Shown here: piece by piece, positions 32,144-39,476 of the stretch
How the letters are laid out: each line of letters opens with the position of its first letter
Position numbering within the stretch: the first letter of the stretch is position 1
Assembly: GCA_002380945.1 (NCBI GenBank)
Contig: DFWO01000093.1
Span: 1 to 47,006 of the forward strand
Source: Methylococcaceae bacterium UBA4132
GTDB lineage: Bacteria; Pseudomonadota; Gammaproteobacteria; Methylococcales; Methylomonadaceae
DNA: 47,006 nucleotides
Direction of reading: 5' to 3'
Notes under the pieces: model-generated
What the model was told of the DNA's origin: nothing
Databases searched by the model: none
What the model saw: the letters and a program-made list of their open reading frames with translations, nothing else
Made by a program: the position numbers and the translations under genes

Positions 32144-32686
32144 ATGAAAACGTATTTATCAAAACTTACCGTTCTTTTTTTAGCCACCCTCACGCCAAAT
32201 TTTGCCCACGCGCATTCCATGCAAATGACGGCTATTGATTGTCTCAGCGGTTTTATTCATCCACTACAAGGTTTAGATCATATTGTTGCCATGTTAGCCG
32301 TTGGTGTTTGGGCAATGCAGTTGCGCGGTCACGCGCTTTGGTTGCTACCGCTAACTTTTATTAGCGTGATGGGTTTGGGCGGTTTATTGGGCATAACGGG
32401 GTTAGCGGTATCTAGCGCAGAACTGATTATTTTGCTGTCTGGCTTAGTATTAAGTGTTCTTGCCGTTAAAAAAGTGCGGTTTAGTCTAAAAATAAATGTA
32501 CTTATCGTGGCGTTTTTTGCCTTTTTTCATGGCTACGCACACGGCTACGAACTCACCGATTCAGCCAATTTTTTATCTTATAGCTTAGGTTTTATGATCG
32601 CTACCGCGCTACTACATGGTATGGGCATGATACTTAGCTTGCTAGTTCAAGCGACACTTTATGTAAAAAATACTGTTCGCTTGTGA
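32144..32686 (+). CDS. HupE/UreJ family metal permease (second copy)
   Basis: A 180-residue HupE/UreJ permease with a proper signal peptide, after which the mature protein starts HAHSM, the metal-binding N-terminus typical of HupE. Then come GFIHPLQGLDHIVAMLAVGVWAMQ and FFHGYAHGYE, and six helices in total. Divalent nickel or cobalt is the usual substrate; copper is conceivable given the CopC-like neighbour. The ATG at 32144 has CTGGAG upstream and gives the correct family start, so the longer frame from 31715 was not used. It shares the same core blocks with the first copy (for example KINVLIVAFFAFFHGYAHG), indicating duplication. Confidence 0.87.
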   Translation: MKTYLSKLTVLFLATLTPNFAHAHSMQMTAIDCLSGFIHPLQGLDHIVAMLAVGVWAMQLRGHALWLLPLTFISVMGLGGLLGITGLAVSSAELIILLSGLVLSVLAVKKVRFSLKINVLIVAFFAFFHGYAHGYELTDSANFLSYSLGFMIATALLHGMGMILSLLVQATLYVKNTVRL

Positions 32687-32814
32687 ATAACTATTTAACC
32701 GATGCTCGTAGTGTGTTGGGGGAACTTTGATTAGTTCACGAAGGTGATGTTGACGTTAAATCAAGATTGCAACTACAAAACTTTACATTAACTATAAATT
32801 TCCGAGGAGGAAAT

Positions 32815-32934
32815 ATGAAAAAAATATTTGCATTAATCGCAATGGCAATGATGGTACTGAGTTTATCAGGTTGTATTGATAGTCAAGACGATTCTGGCGG
32901 CAAATTGCCTTCTAAAGACATCCCTACTAAATAA
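32815..32934 (+). CDS. Tiny lipoprotein of 39 residues
   Basis: A complete small gene: ATG at 32815 preceded by the strong ribosome-binding site GAGGAGG, signal MKKIFALIAMAMMVLSLSGC with lipobox LSGC (cysteine at residue 20), then a 19-residue acidic/polar tail (IDSQDDSGGKLPSKDIPTK). Lipobox and Shine-Dalgarno together make expression likely. The mature peptide is too short to fold, so it may act as an entericidin-like membrane peptide or as a small partner of the neighbouring permeases; this is a guess. An elaborate set of inverted repeats begins at the base after its stop. Confidence 0.75.
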   Translation: MKKIFALIAMAMMVLSLSGCIDSQDDSGGKLPSKDIPTK

Positions 32935-33041
32935 CTAACGGTTCACTGTTTCGTACAGTGAACAACAATGCGTTTACCTGTGCTTTTTAGTGTCTATCCT
33001 CCAAGTTGTTGCTAAACACAAACGCATTGTTAAGCCGTTAG
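32935..33041. repeat. Nested inverted repeats after the tiny lipoprotein gene
   Basis: The outer pair CTAACGG (32935-32941) and CCGTTAG (33035-33041) encloses a hairpin GTTCACTGT-TTCGT-ACAGTGAAC (32941-32963) and a second stem AACAATGCGTTT (32964-32975) with AAACGCATTGTT (33020-33031). The 107-bp unit could be an RNA structure or a recombination-type site; GTTAAGC at 33030-33036 fits the attC R' box pattern, but a matching left box is absent. Confidence 0.6.
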
Positions 33042-33052
33042 CTATTGACAAC

Positions 33053-33077
33053 CCCAGTTGCACAAACTGGATTTTTT
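33053..33077 (+). terminator. Rho-independent terminator
   Basis: CCAGTT-GCACA-AACTGG (33054-33070) followed by ATTTTTT. It would end the transcript carrying the tiny lipoprotein and its inverted repeats, just before the paralogous periplasmic protein genes. Confidence 0.7.
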
Positions 33078-33086
33078 CAACTTAGC

Positions 33087-33118
33087 CTCGCTCTCCTGTT
33101 TTATGACAGAAGAGCGAG
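33087..33118. repeat. Imperfect hairpin upstream of the first helical periplasmic protein
   Basis: CTCGCTCT (33087-33094) pairs with AGAGCGAG (33111-33118), with an inner CTGT/ACAG pair. It lies 42 bp before the ATG at 33161 and could be a leader structure of that mRNA or a second, weaker terminator. Confidence 0.5.
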
Positions 33119-33160
33119 AGACCCACTTTTTAAAAAAAATCATTAATTACAAGGATTCAA

Positions 33161-33541
33161 ATGTTAAAAAAATTTTTAGTGTCAATGTTGATTGCTTTAT
33201 CTGTTGTAGCTATTTCTTCACCTGCTTTTGCTGAAACGGATAAAGGCAGAGTGACTTATAAACCTGCCGAATCAATTGACATGACGGTAGCAAAAATTCA
33301 GTTGGCGGTTGATGCGATTGCCAAAAATGCAAGCCGTGAAGAAATTGATAACCTAATCAAAGATGCGGCGGACTTTTCTAAAGAAATCAACGCCAATGAC
33401 AAAGTTGATAGATCGCGTACCAAAGCCACGTCTAAATTAAAAGCCATCCGTGCAAAAGCAAAAGAGGGTGCTTTACCTGAAGTAGAACAGGAACTGAAAG
33501 ACACCATAAAAGACTTCAATGATTTGAAAAGCTTAATTTAG
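33161..33541 (+). CDS. Small helical periplasmic protein (tandem paralogue 1)
   Basis: A 126-residue exported protein. The signal peptide ends in SSPAFA, cleaved before ETDKG. The mature protein is almost entirely amphipathic helix, lysine-rich, without cysteine, and ends DTIKDFNDLKSLI. It is related to the next gene: both share AVAKIQ/AVAKTQ, helix periodicity and a DL(K/N)(S/G)(M/L)KS-(L/I)I end. No characterised family was recognised. AAGGA lies upstream. The position between HupE permeases and CopC-like genes suggests a periplasmic metal-related carrier or chaperone, but histidines and methionines are scarce, so the role is open. Confidence 0.75.
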   Translation: MLKKFLVSMLIALSVVAISSPAFAETDKGRVTYKPAESIDMTVAKIQLAVDAIAKNASREEIDNLIKDAADFSKEINANDKVDRSRTKATSKLKAIRAKAKEGALPEVEQELKDTIKDFNDLKSLI

Positions 33542-33652
33542 TCGTTCGTTAAAACCAATGCTTCGTCATGTATCAAACGATACTGTTAAAAATTCATTTA
33601 AGACAATAACGAAGCTAACACAATTATTCATTTCTATTTCAGGAATAACTTT

Positions 33653-34024
33653 ATGAAAGCATTAAAAACAATTTTCTCTTCTTTTGTCATTGCACTACTG
33701 ATGACTACTTCTTTGAATGTGTTCGCGGCTGAAAAAGCCATCAAAGCACCCGAAGCGGTTGAAGCAGCAGTGGCAAAAACACAAGCGGCACTCGATGCCT
33801 TAACATCGGGACAACCTGCCGAAGAAGTCAGCAAGCTGATTAAAGCGGCTTCTGAAGCAACCAGTGAGATTTACTCAAACTACAAAGCAGAAAAGGTGCG
33901 TGATACCGTCATGCTCAAATTAAAAACAATTCGTAAACAAGTCATCGCGGGCGAAAAACCTGAAGCCGAGGAAGGCTTGAAAAAAGCGGTTGATGATCTT
34001 AATGGTATGAAAAGCATAATCTAA
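33653..34024 (+). CDS. Small helical periplasmic protein (tandem paralogue 2)
   Basis: A 123-residue exported protein with a signal peptide cleaved after NVFA. The mature part is helical, of the same design as the preceding gene: AVEAAVAKTQAALDALTSGQ, then EEVSKLIKAASEATSEI, MLKLKTIRKQVIAGEKPEAEEGLKKAVDDLN and a final KSII. The similarity along the full length shows a tandem duplication. It is followed by a strong terminator at 34032-34078, so the two form a short transcription unit. Function unknown. Confidence 0.75.
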   Translation: MKALKTIFSSFVIALLMTTSLNVFAAEKAIKAPEAVEAAVAKTQAALDALTSGQPAEEVSKLIKAASEATSEIYSNYKAEKVRDTVMLKLKTIRKQVIAGEKPEAEEGLKKAVDDLNGMKSII

Positions 34025-34031
34025 CCTCAAC

Positions 34032-34078
34032 TGCCGCTATTCGCACGCTGTTTAGTTTGCAAATAGCGGCACTTTTTT
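34032..34078 (+). terminator. Rho-independent terminator
   Basis: TGCCGCTATT (34032-34041) pairs with AAATAGCGGCA (34061-34071), extended by a GC pair, followed by CTTTTTT. Located 8 bp after the second paralogue stop. Confidence 0.9.
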
Positions 34079-34093
34079 GGAGCTGTTTTAACC

Positions 34094-34672
34094 ATGACTG
34101 TTGATTCACATTCTCACGGCACGCTGTCCAAAACATTGGTACGAACTCAGGCATTCATCGCTTTGTTCATTTTGCTTTGGCTAGGCGGGTTTAATTTTTT
34201 TTCGCCCAGTAATTTTCGCTTGCAAGCAGGTGTACATGGGCTGAGTACTATTTCAGCGGTGGTGGCGGGAACGTTTTTAACGCATCGAGCCTATCACTTG
34301 ATACGCGGCGTACACATTAATTTTAAATCCCTGCGTTATTGGACGTTGGCAGCTACAGTATTGAATTTTCTTGGTGCAGTCAGTGGTAACTGGGTTTATA
34401 CCCGTTATCGCGGTGAAGGCGGTGCAAAAGATTGGATACTTGCACACGCGCCAACTTTTCACAATGTAATGATGGAATTTAAAGAATTTGTGTCGTTATT
34501 TCCATTTCCGTTGATGTTAGCCGTTACCTTTATGTTGTTTTACTACGGTGATGCCATTGTGACGCGGCGTGATTTACTGCAATTTGTCGGACTGTTGATG
34601 TTAATTGCATGGCTGTTTTTATTACTCGGTTTTGTCGCGGGTTTAACGCTTGCCAAACTACATTTTCTTTAG
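34094..34672 (+). CDS. Inner-membrane protein of unknown function
   Basis: A 192-residue integral membrane protein with about five hydrophobic helices (about 20-36, 46-62, 78-95, 130-155, 158-185). Polar residues between helices include several histidines (HSHG near the start, VHGLS, THRAYHLIRGVH, HAPTFHN), a pattern compatible with metal or heme binding but not proof of it. No family was recognised. TTTTTGGAGC precedes the ATG at 34094. It starts a five-gene, tightly spaced unit (spacings of 8, 2 and 5 bp) ending with the protein at 35474. Confidence 0.7.
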   Translation: MTVDSHSHGTLSKTLVRTQAFIALFILLWLGGFNFFSPSNFRLQAGVHGLSTISAVVAGTFLTHRAYHLIRGVHINFKSLRYWTLAATVLNFLGAVSGNWVYTRYRGEGGAKDWILAHAPTFHNVMMEFKEFVSLFPFPLMLAVTFMLFYYGDAIVTRRDLLQFVGLLMLIAWLFLLLGFVAGLTLAKLHFL

Positions 34673-34680
34673 GCGTGTTT

Positions 34681-35091
34681 ATGATTGATAACACAGAAAA
34701 TAATACCTCAGTCCCGCTTTTTTCAGGACCTGCGATTGCCGCGACGCTATCGTTTTTGCTGGGTTTTTATACGCTGATGATTACTCATCATATTTCGCGT
34801 ATTTCTAAACCATTAGACCAACTTATTCATTCCTATGGTCAATGGATACCTGGTTCAGTCGGCAGTGGTGCGTTAGGGAGTACAGGCTCTTATTCGGGTA
34901 AAGAAGCACTGGCGTTAATGGTTTGGTTATTGAGTTGGGGCATATTCCACGCACTGTGGCGTAAACAAGACTTGTCAATTCAGCGTTGGCTACCGATTTT
35001 TTTAGTCAGTTTATTAGTCGTTACACTGGGCTTTATTCACCCTGTCATCGACCCTGTTGTAGTATTTATACTTAATTTATTGGAACTGTAG
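34681..35091 (+). CDS. Small membrane protein of unknown function
   Basis: A 136-residue protein with three predicted helices: FSGPAIAATLSFLLGFYTLMI, ALALMVWLLSWGIFHALW and IFLVSLLVVTLGFIHPVIDPVVVFIL. An HH pair follows the first helix and IHPVIDP lies in the third. The glycine/serine-rich loop GSVGSGALGSTGSYSG separates helices. The ATG at 34681 was chosen because it begins 8 bp after the previous gene's stop; an earlier in-frame start would overlap that gene by 64 bp. With its neighbour it could make a CopD-like membrane partner for the CopC-like protein encoded next, an inference from gene order only. Confidence 0.7.
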   Translation: MIDNTENNTSVPLFSGPAIAATLSFLLGFYTLMITHHISRISKPLDQLIHSYGQWIPGSVGSGALGSTGSYSGKEALALMVWLLSWGIFHALWRKQDLSIQRWLPIFLVSLLVVTLGFIHPVIDPVVVFILNLLEL

Positions 35092-35093
35092 TC

Positions 35094-35468
35094 ATGAAAA
35101 TATCGCTATTTTTTATTGCCATATTACTACAGATAATCAGTGCAAACGTATGGGCTGAAGGTGTGTTAATGGACGTTGCACCCAAAGACAATTCCGTAAT
35201 TTCGGCATCAACATTTGATAATAAAGTCACCTTGGCGTTTAGCGGCAATGTCAGCGATCGCACGCCATCGCTGGTTGTTTTGGATAGCAACGGCATACGG
35301 GTGGATAACCAAGATTTAATATTAACGGTTGCCGATGATCGAGGTCGCAGTGTTTTAACGGCAACCACTAAAAATTTAGCCGTAGGTCGCTATGTTGTTC
35401 GTTATCGCGTGGTAACTAAAGATGGGCTAATCGTAAGCGGTATTTGTCGATTTGAGATTAAGGCGTAA
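35094..35468 (+). CDS. CopC-domain periplasmic protein lacking canonical Cu(II) histidines
   Basis: A 124-residue protein with a signal peptide cleaved after NVWA and a CopC-type beta-sandwich: APKDNSVISASTFDNKVTLAFSG, then VGRYVVRYRVVTKDGLIVSGICRFEI, which matches the family end 'YRVVSxDGHPxxGxxxF'. Typical CopC coordinates Cu(II) through the N-terminal His and a DxH motif. Here the mature N-terminus is Glu-Gly-Val and the H of DGH is Leu, so the classical site is absent. It starts 2 bp after the previous gene. It may have lost copper binding or use other ligands. Confidence 0.82.
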   Translation: MKISLFFIAILLQIISANVWAEGVLMDVAPKDNSVISASTFDNKVTLAFSGNVSDRTPSLVVLDSNGIRVDNQDLILTVADDRGRSVLTATTKNLAVGRYVVRYRVVTKDGLIVSGICRFEIKA

Positions 35469-35473
35469 CACAA

Positions 35474-36079
35474 ATGAAATGGTTAACAATACTCTGTTTA
35501 TTTTTGGCATCTTCCATTGCAATGGCATCAGTGCCGCTCGCACCGCGCATGGGCGCGGGTGGAAAAATTGATATGTTTGGCTGTATGCAGAGCAATGATT
35601 TTTATATTGCCAATTTTGCTGCTTATCCATTTTATGCTATGCAGCAACAAGGCAAGAACAAAACGCCAATTATGCCTTACTGCCAAGATTTTCCTTTCAC
35701 AGGCGATACGCAAATCATGCTAGATTTATTAGATCGTGATGTCCGCCGCAAATCCGTGTGGATAAAAATTTTTGATAATCACAAGAGCTTAATTGCCGAA
35801 ACAACACCTGCTGTACAAAAACAAGCTGTTATTACAACTCGCGTGAATTTTCCGCATCAAGGGCAATATGACGTGGTGCTGTATGTTGAAGATAACGATT
35901 TAAACGTCAATCCAGAAACCAGCGCGTTACATATACCATTGATGGTCGCGATGACAGTCGTTGGTGAACCAGCCTCAACAGGCAATTTTTTAACCGTCAC
36001 GCTAGTGATTATTATTTTTGCTTTAGGCTTAGGCTGGTTAGTAACACGTCAGTTAAAACCGAAAAAACTAACCGTTTAA
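35474..36079 (+). CDS. Membrane-anchored periplasmic protein of unknown function
   Basis: A 201-residue protein with an N-terminal signal (MKWLTILCLFLASSIAMA), a periplasmic domain of about 145 residues, a C-terminal helix (VTLVIIIFALGLGWLVT) and a short basic tail (RQLKPKKLTV) in the cytosol. Two cysteines (FGCMQ and PYCQD) could form a disulfide or bind a metal with neighbouring methionines. The second half is beta-rich, perhaps a FixH/YtkA-like sandwich. It follows the CopC-like gene after 5 bp and overlaps the convergent cytochrome-like gene by 4 bp. No named family was recognised. Confidence 0.65.
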   Translation: MKWLTILCLFLASSIAMASVPLAPRMGAGGKIDMFGCMQSNDFYIANFAAYPFYAMQQQGKNKTPIMPYCQDFPFTGDTQIMLDLLDRDVRRKSVWIKIFDNHKSLIAETTPAVQKQAVITTRVNFPHQGQYDVVLYVEDNDLNVNPETSALHIPLMVAMTVVGEPASTGNFLTVTLVIIIFALGLGWLVTRQLKPKKLTV

Positions 36080-36546
36080 TGAGGTACTGAAAAATCTTGA
36101 TTGGCAAACGGATTAATCTTTGGACGAATGACGACATTAAAACCAAAATCGGTCATTTGATGACAAGCATTACACGCGGCGGTTAATTTATCGAACTGCT
36201 CAGTAAACTGAGTTAAATTTTTAGTATTAACCGCTTTTTCCACCGCACTCATCGGTTTATCCATCGTGCTTGCAATTAATTGTGCAATCGGCGTGGTAAT
36301 GTTTTTGTGCGTAGGATGATATTTTGCCGCATCCTCAAAACCTTCCCTTAGCTCATCAATTTCATAAGCCGCCAAAGACCAGTTTTGTGCCTGTCCTGCC
36401 AACCACAATTTGGCATGGCGCATACTGGTCATAGACATAATTTCGCCTAAACCAGCGTGTTGCGTGTTTTCAGTAGTGGGATTATTTGTTGCACAACCCA
36501 AAAGCAGCATGACGCTAATCAACGGTAAAAAGGATTTTTTAAACAT
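36076..36546 (-). CDS. Lipoprotein with a single CxxCH heme motif
   Basis: A 156-residue lipoprotein: lipobox LLGC (cysteine at residue 18), then a helical domain and CNACHQM near residue 125-131, a c-type heme attachment motif. The helical layout with the heme motif near the C-terminal end resembles cytochrome c'-like four-helix bundles. M and H residues upstream (MTSMRHAKLW) could provide the sixth ligand. It is encoded against the metal locus and stops within the last bases of the preceding plus-strand gene. A role in electron transfer or metal reduction at the outer membrane is inferred. Confidence 0.75.
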   Translation of the reverse strand: MFKKSFLPLISVMLLLGCATNNPTTENTQHAGLGEIMSMTSMRHAKLWLAGQAQNWSLAAYEIDELREGFEDAAKYHPTHKNITTPIAQLIASTMDKPMSAVEKAVNTKNLTQFTEQFDKLTAACNACHQMTDFGFNVVIRPKINPFANQDFSVPH

Positions 36547-36637
36547 AAAAAGAATCCAGAAATAGTTAACAATTTTCTAGTCTAGCTGACGCAATAGCAA
36601 ATTTTAAGTAAAAAACTCATAAAAGGGAGAAAAATAA

Positions 36638-38859
36638 ATGTTTCAAAAAAATAAGCTGCTGTTCATGCTATTAATTGCCACGCATTTTTACGCGGAACAA
36701 GCGAAGGCTGTATCAGAAAGCGTAAAAGAATTACCCACAATGGATATTGTTGGCAACACTGACACAAACACAAATGCACAGAATTTATTAGGTTCGGGTA
36801 CATTTTTGAGTGCGGAAGATTTATTTGATAGCCATGTGGTGAACGTCAATGAAGCATTACGGAAAGTACCTGGTGTGTTTGTGCGTGATGAAGAAGGTTT
36901 TGGGCTAAGACCCAACATTGGTATTCGCGGCATGAATCCATTTCGCTCAACTAAGGTATTATTTTTAGAAGACGGTACCGCTTAATTTTGCCCCTTATGG
37001 CGATAATGACATTTACTATCATCCTCTTATTGAACGCTACGATGGTATTGAAGTGATTAAAGGTGCTGACCTGACTCAATATGGACCACAAACGATTAGC
37101 GGTGCGGTCAATTACATCACGCCTAATCCGCCGAAAGAAGCCAGTGGTTTTATCAGTTTTACGGGAGGCAATCGTGATTATCTAAATGGTCATGCACGTT
37201 ATGGTGGTACTATCGAAAAATTGGGCGAACTAAACAGCGTTGGTGGTCTAGTCGATTATCTGCATAAAGAAGGACAAGGTGCGCGAGATAACACATTTGC
37301 AAAAATTGATGATGTTAATCTTAAGACAGTGATACAAATGAATGATAAAAATTCGTTAGTATTACGCGGTGATTTTTATCAGGAAAATTCCCAATCTACT
37401 TTTGGTTTAACCAAAGCGGAATATCGCAATTTTGGTCGTTATTACAATCCTTTTAAAAATGATACATTTCAAACCAGTCGCTGGGCAACTTCGGCTACGC
37501 ATACCTATCAATTCAATGATGATGTAAGTCTTTCTACCAGTTTTTATTGGTCAACATTTAGCCGCGATTGGTGGCGGCAAATGAATCAGCAACCGACTGA
37601 TAATAATTGTGGATCAGCATTTAGAGAACGGCGTTTGAATGGTCAAGCAATTAATGTTGATAATTGTAATTTTACCCGTGGACGATTACGCACCTATGAA
37701 ACTTGGGGTGTTGCACCAACATTACACGCTAAACATAAATTGTTTGGTGTCACTAGTGAATTGGAGGCTGGATTTCGCGCCCATTTTGAAAACCAACATC
37801 GCTTAACCATAGACGGAAACTCACCCACTGCGCGTGATGGCGTAGTCGGTGAAAATAATGATCGTTTTGCCGATGCGTATTCTGGGTATATTCAAAACAA
37901 ATTCATACTGGGCAATTGGACAATCATACCTGGTGTTCGTGTTGAATCGGTTAGTTATAAACGGGTCAATCATTTGAATGGCACACAAGGACAATCTAGC
38001 CTGACAGAAGCACTTCCTTCATTTGCAATGAATTATACCCCCTGTTGATGAGGCAACTTTCTTTTTTGGCGTTCATAAAGGTTTCGCGCCACCGCGTGTA
38101 GAAGATAGCGTTTATAATAACGGCAATAGCGTAGAAATTGGTGCGGAAAAAAGTTGGAATTATGAATTAGGCGTTCGTAGTAAGCCATTGGCAGGTATAA
38201 AAACTGAGCTGACTTTATTTCATAATGATTTTCAAAATCTGACCATGTTAGGTACGGTTGGCGGTAACGATACGCCTGTTGCACAAGGTAAGGCATTGTT
38301 TCAAGGCATTGAATTTATGAACCGCATTGATAGTGCTGAACTGTTCAACTGGACACACAATCCTTATCTTCAAGTTGCTTATACTTGGATACCGACTGCC
38401 GAAATGACCTCTGTATTTCGTTGCTTACCGCTTTCAGATGGCAGTATTTCAGCCAGTTGCCCCAATGGTAATGTGTTTGGTTCAAAAGCAGGCAATCGCT
38501 CACCTTACGCGCCAGAACATTTACTCACTGCAACAATAGGCTATTCGCACCCAATGGGTTTTGATGCACATTTAGAAGCCGTGTTTGTCGCTGAACAATT
38601 TGGTGATTTTATGAATTTGACCTCTGGCAGTGATCATCCAAATGGCCCGAATAGTATTGAAGCGAGATCAGGGCAATATGGAAAAATTCAGGATTATGTG
38701 GTCTTCAATTTAGCCAGCACTTATCGCGTTTATAAAGGACTTGATTTATTTGTGTCGGTAAAAAATATACTTGATAATCAATACATCACAGATAGAGTTC
38801 GTGGTATTTTGCCTGGTTCACCTCGACTGGTACAAGCAGGGTTTAAATACGAATTTTAA
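36638..38859 (+). pseudogene. FecA-like TonB-dependent receptor broken by two frameshifts
   Basis: Three consecutive frames together encode a complete TonB-dependent outer-membrane receptor of about 740 residues. There is a signal peptide, a plug (LRKVPGVFVRDEEGFGLRPNIGIRGMN in pieces, VLFLEDG, then YDGIEVIKGADLTQYGPQTISGAVNYITP) and a barrel ending VQAGFKYEF with the terminal phenylalanine. The first shift lies near 36973-36981, where GACGGTACCGCTTAAT needs one base less or two more to read on into LNFAPYGDND. The second lies at 38037-38042, where a run of five C should be four. The plug resembles FecA-type ferric or other metallophore receptors. Either a young pseudogene or sequencing errors in C-rich spots. 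Confidence 0.85.
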
Positions 38860-38892
38860 TAGATTAGCCTGAGTTCGACATAAAGAATTAAT

Positions 38893-38977
38893 AAGGATAA
38901 TGTTAGAAAAAGTAAAGATGATGGTGACAAAAGACCTGATGACTCTATTTTGTAATCCACGCTCAGTACAGTATTAA
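38893..38977 (+). pseudogene. Degenerate 3' fragment of the lipoprotein gene at 30488
   Basis: Read in frame it gives SKDDGDKRPDDSIL then a stop, clearly matching SQSDDKNRPDDSIL near the end of the intact lipoprotein. The DNA after the stop (ATCCACGCTCAGTAC) continues the similarity in a shifted frame. The upstream 90% of the gene is missing. The copy is in direct orientation to the intact gene and marks the right edge of the metal-related region, 174 bp before tRNA-Pro. Confidence 0.7.
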
Positions 38978-39067
38978 ATTATCGCGATTTATCATTACTT
39001 CGACAGGGAAGTTAATCGGAATACAGGAAATGATTGATATATTCTATGAGAATAAATAAAAAATCAG

Positions 39068-39096
39068 TTGACTGAAATAGAATATCTGGCTACAAT
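39068..39096 (+). promoter_or_regulatory. Strong sigma-70 promoter of the tRNA pair
   Basis: TTGACT (39068-39073) and TACAAT (39091-39096) with a 17-bp spacer, both five of six matches, about 48 bp before tRNA-Pro. Confidence 0.75.
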
Positions 39097-39150
39097 GTGC
39101 GTCTCATCTAGGGGCTTTGAACGAAAATCTTCAGATGATAAAAAAATTTT

Positions 39151-39227
39151 CGGGGTGTAGCGCAGTTTGGTAGCGCGCCTGCTTTGGGAGCAGGATGTCG
39201 GGGGTTCGAATCCCTCCACCCCGACCA
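39151..39227 (+). tRNA. tRNA-Pro (anticodon TGG)
   Basis: A 77-nt cloverleaf with encoded CCA. The acceptor CGGGGTG pairs with CACCCCG, discriminator A. The anticodon loop is TTTGGGA within CCTGC/GCAGG, and the T arm contains GGGTTCGAATCCC. Promoter at 39068. Confidence 0.97.
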
Positions 39228-39299
39228 CTTTTAGCAAGACAATCGTCAAGCCAATCGCGTTTATCCTAGTTTGTGTTGTCATCTATGACACAGTTCTAT

Positions 39300-39376
39300 G
39301 GGGTTATAGCTCAGCTGGATAGAGCATCGGCCTTCTAAGCCGAGGGTCGTAGGTTCGAATCCTACTAATCCCGCCA
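39300..39376 (+). tRNA. tRNA-Arg (anticodon TCT)
   Basis: A 77-nt cloverleaf with encoded CCA. The acceptor GGGGTTA pairs with TAATCCC (one G-U), discriminator G. The anticodon loop CTTCTAA sits in TCGGC/GCCGA and the T arm is GTAGGTTCGAATCCTAC. It is 72 bp after tRNA-Pro and probably shares its transcript. Confidence 0.97.
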
Positions 39377-39476
39377 TCACTTTCTCTCAGTATTATCAAT
39401 CATCCTGCAAGTCTGTTTTAATGCAGATTCTGCATATAGTCATATCTTTCTGTTTTCAATTAGTTAGCTACCACGC

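Noticed and set aside
32964..33041. Integron attC site after the tiny lipoprotein gene
   Set aside because: GTTAAGC fits a right-hand core box, but no complementary left box of the RYYYAAC type is present and no integrase or cassette array is visible.
38037..38042. Phase-variable poly-C tract in the TonB receptor
   Set aside because: A run of five C is too short for efficient slipped-strand switching, and the second break in the gene argues for decay or sequencing error.
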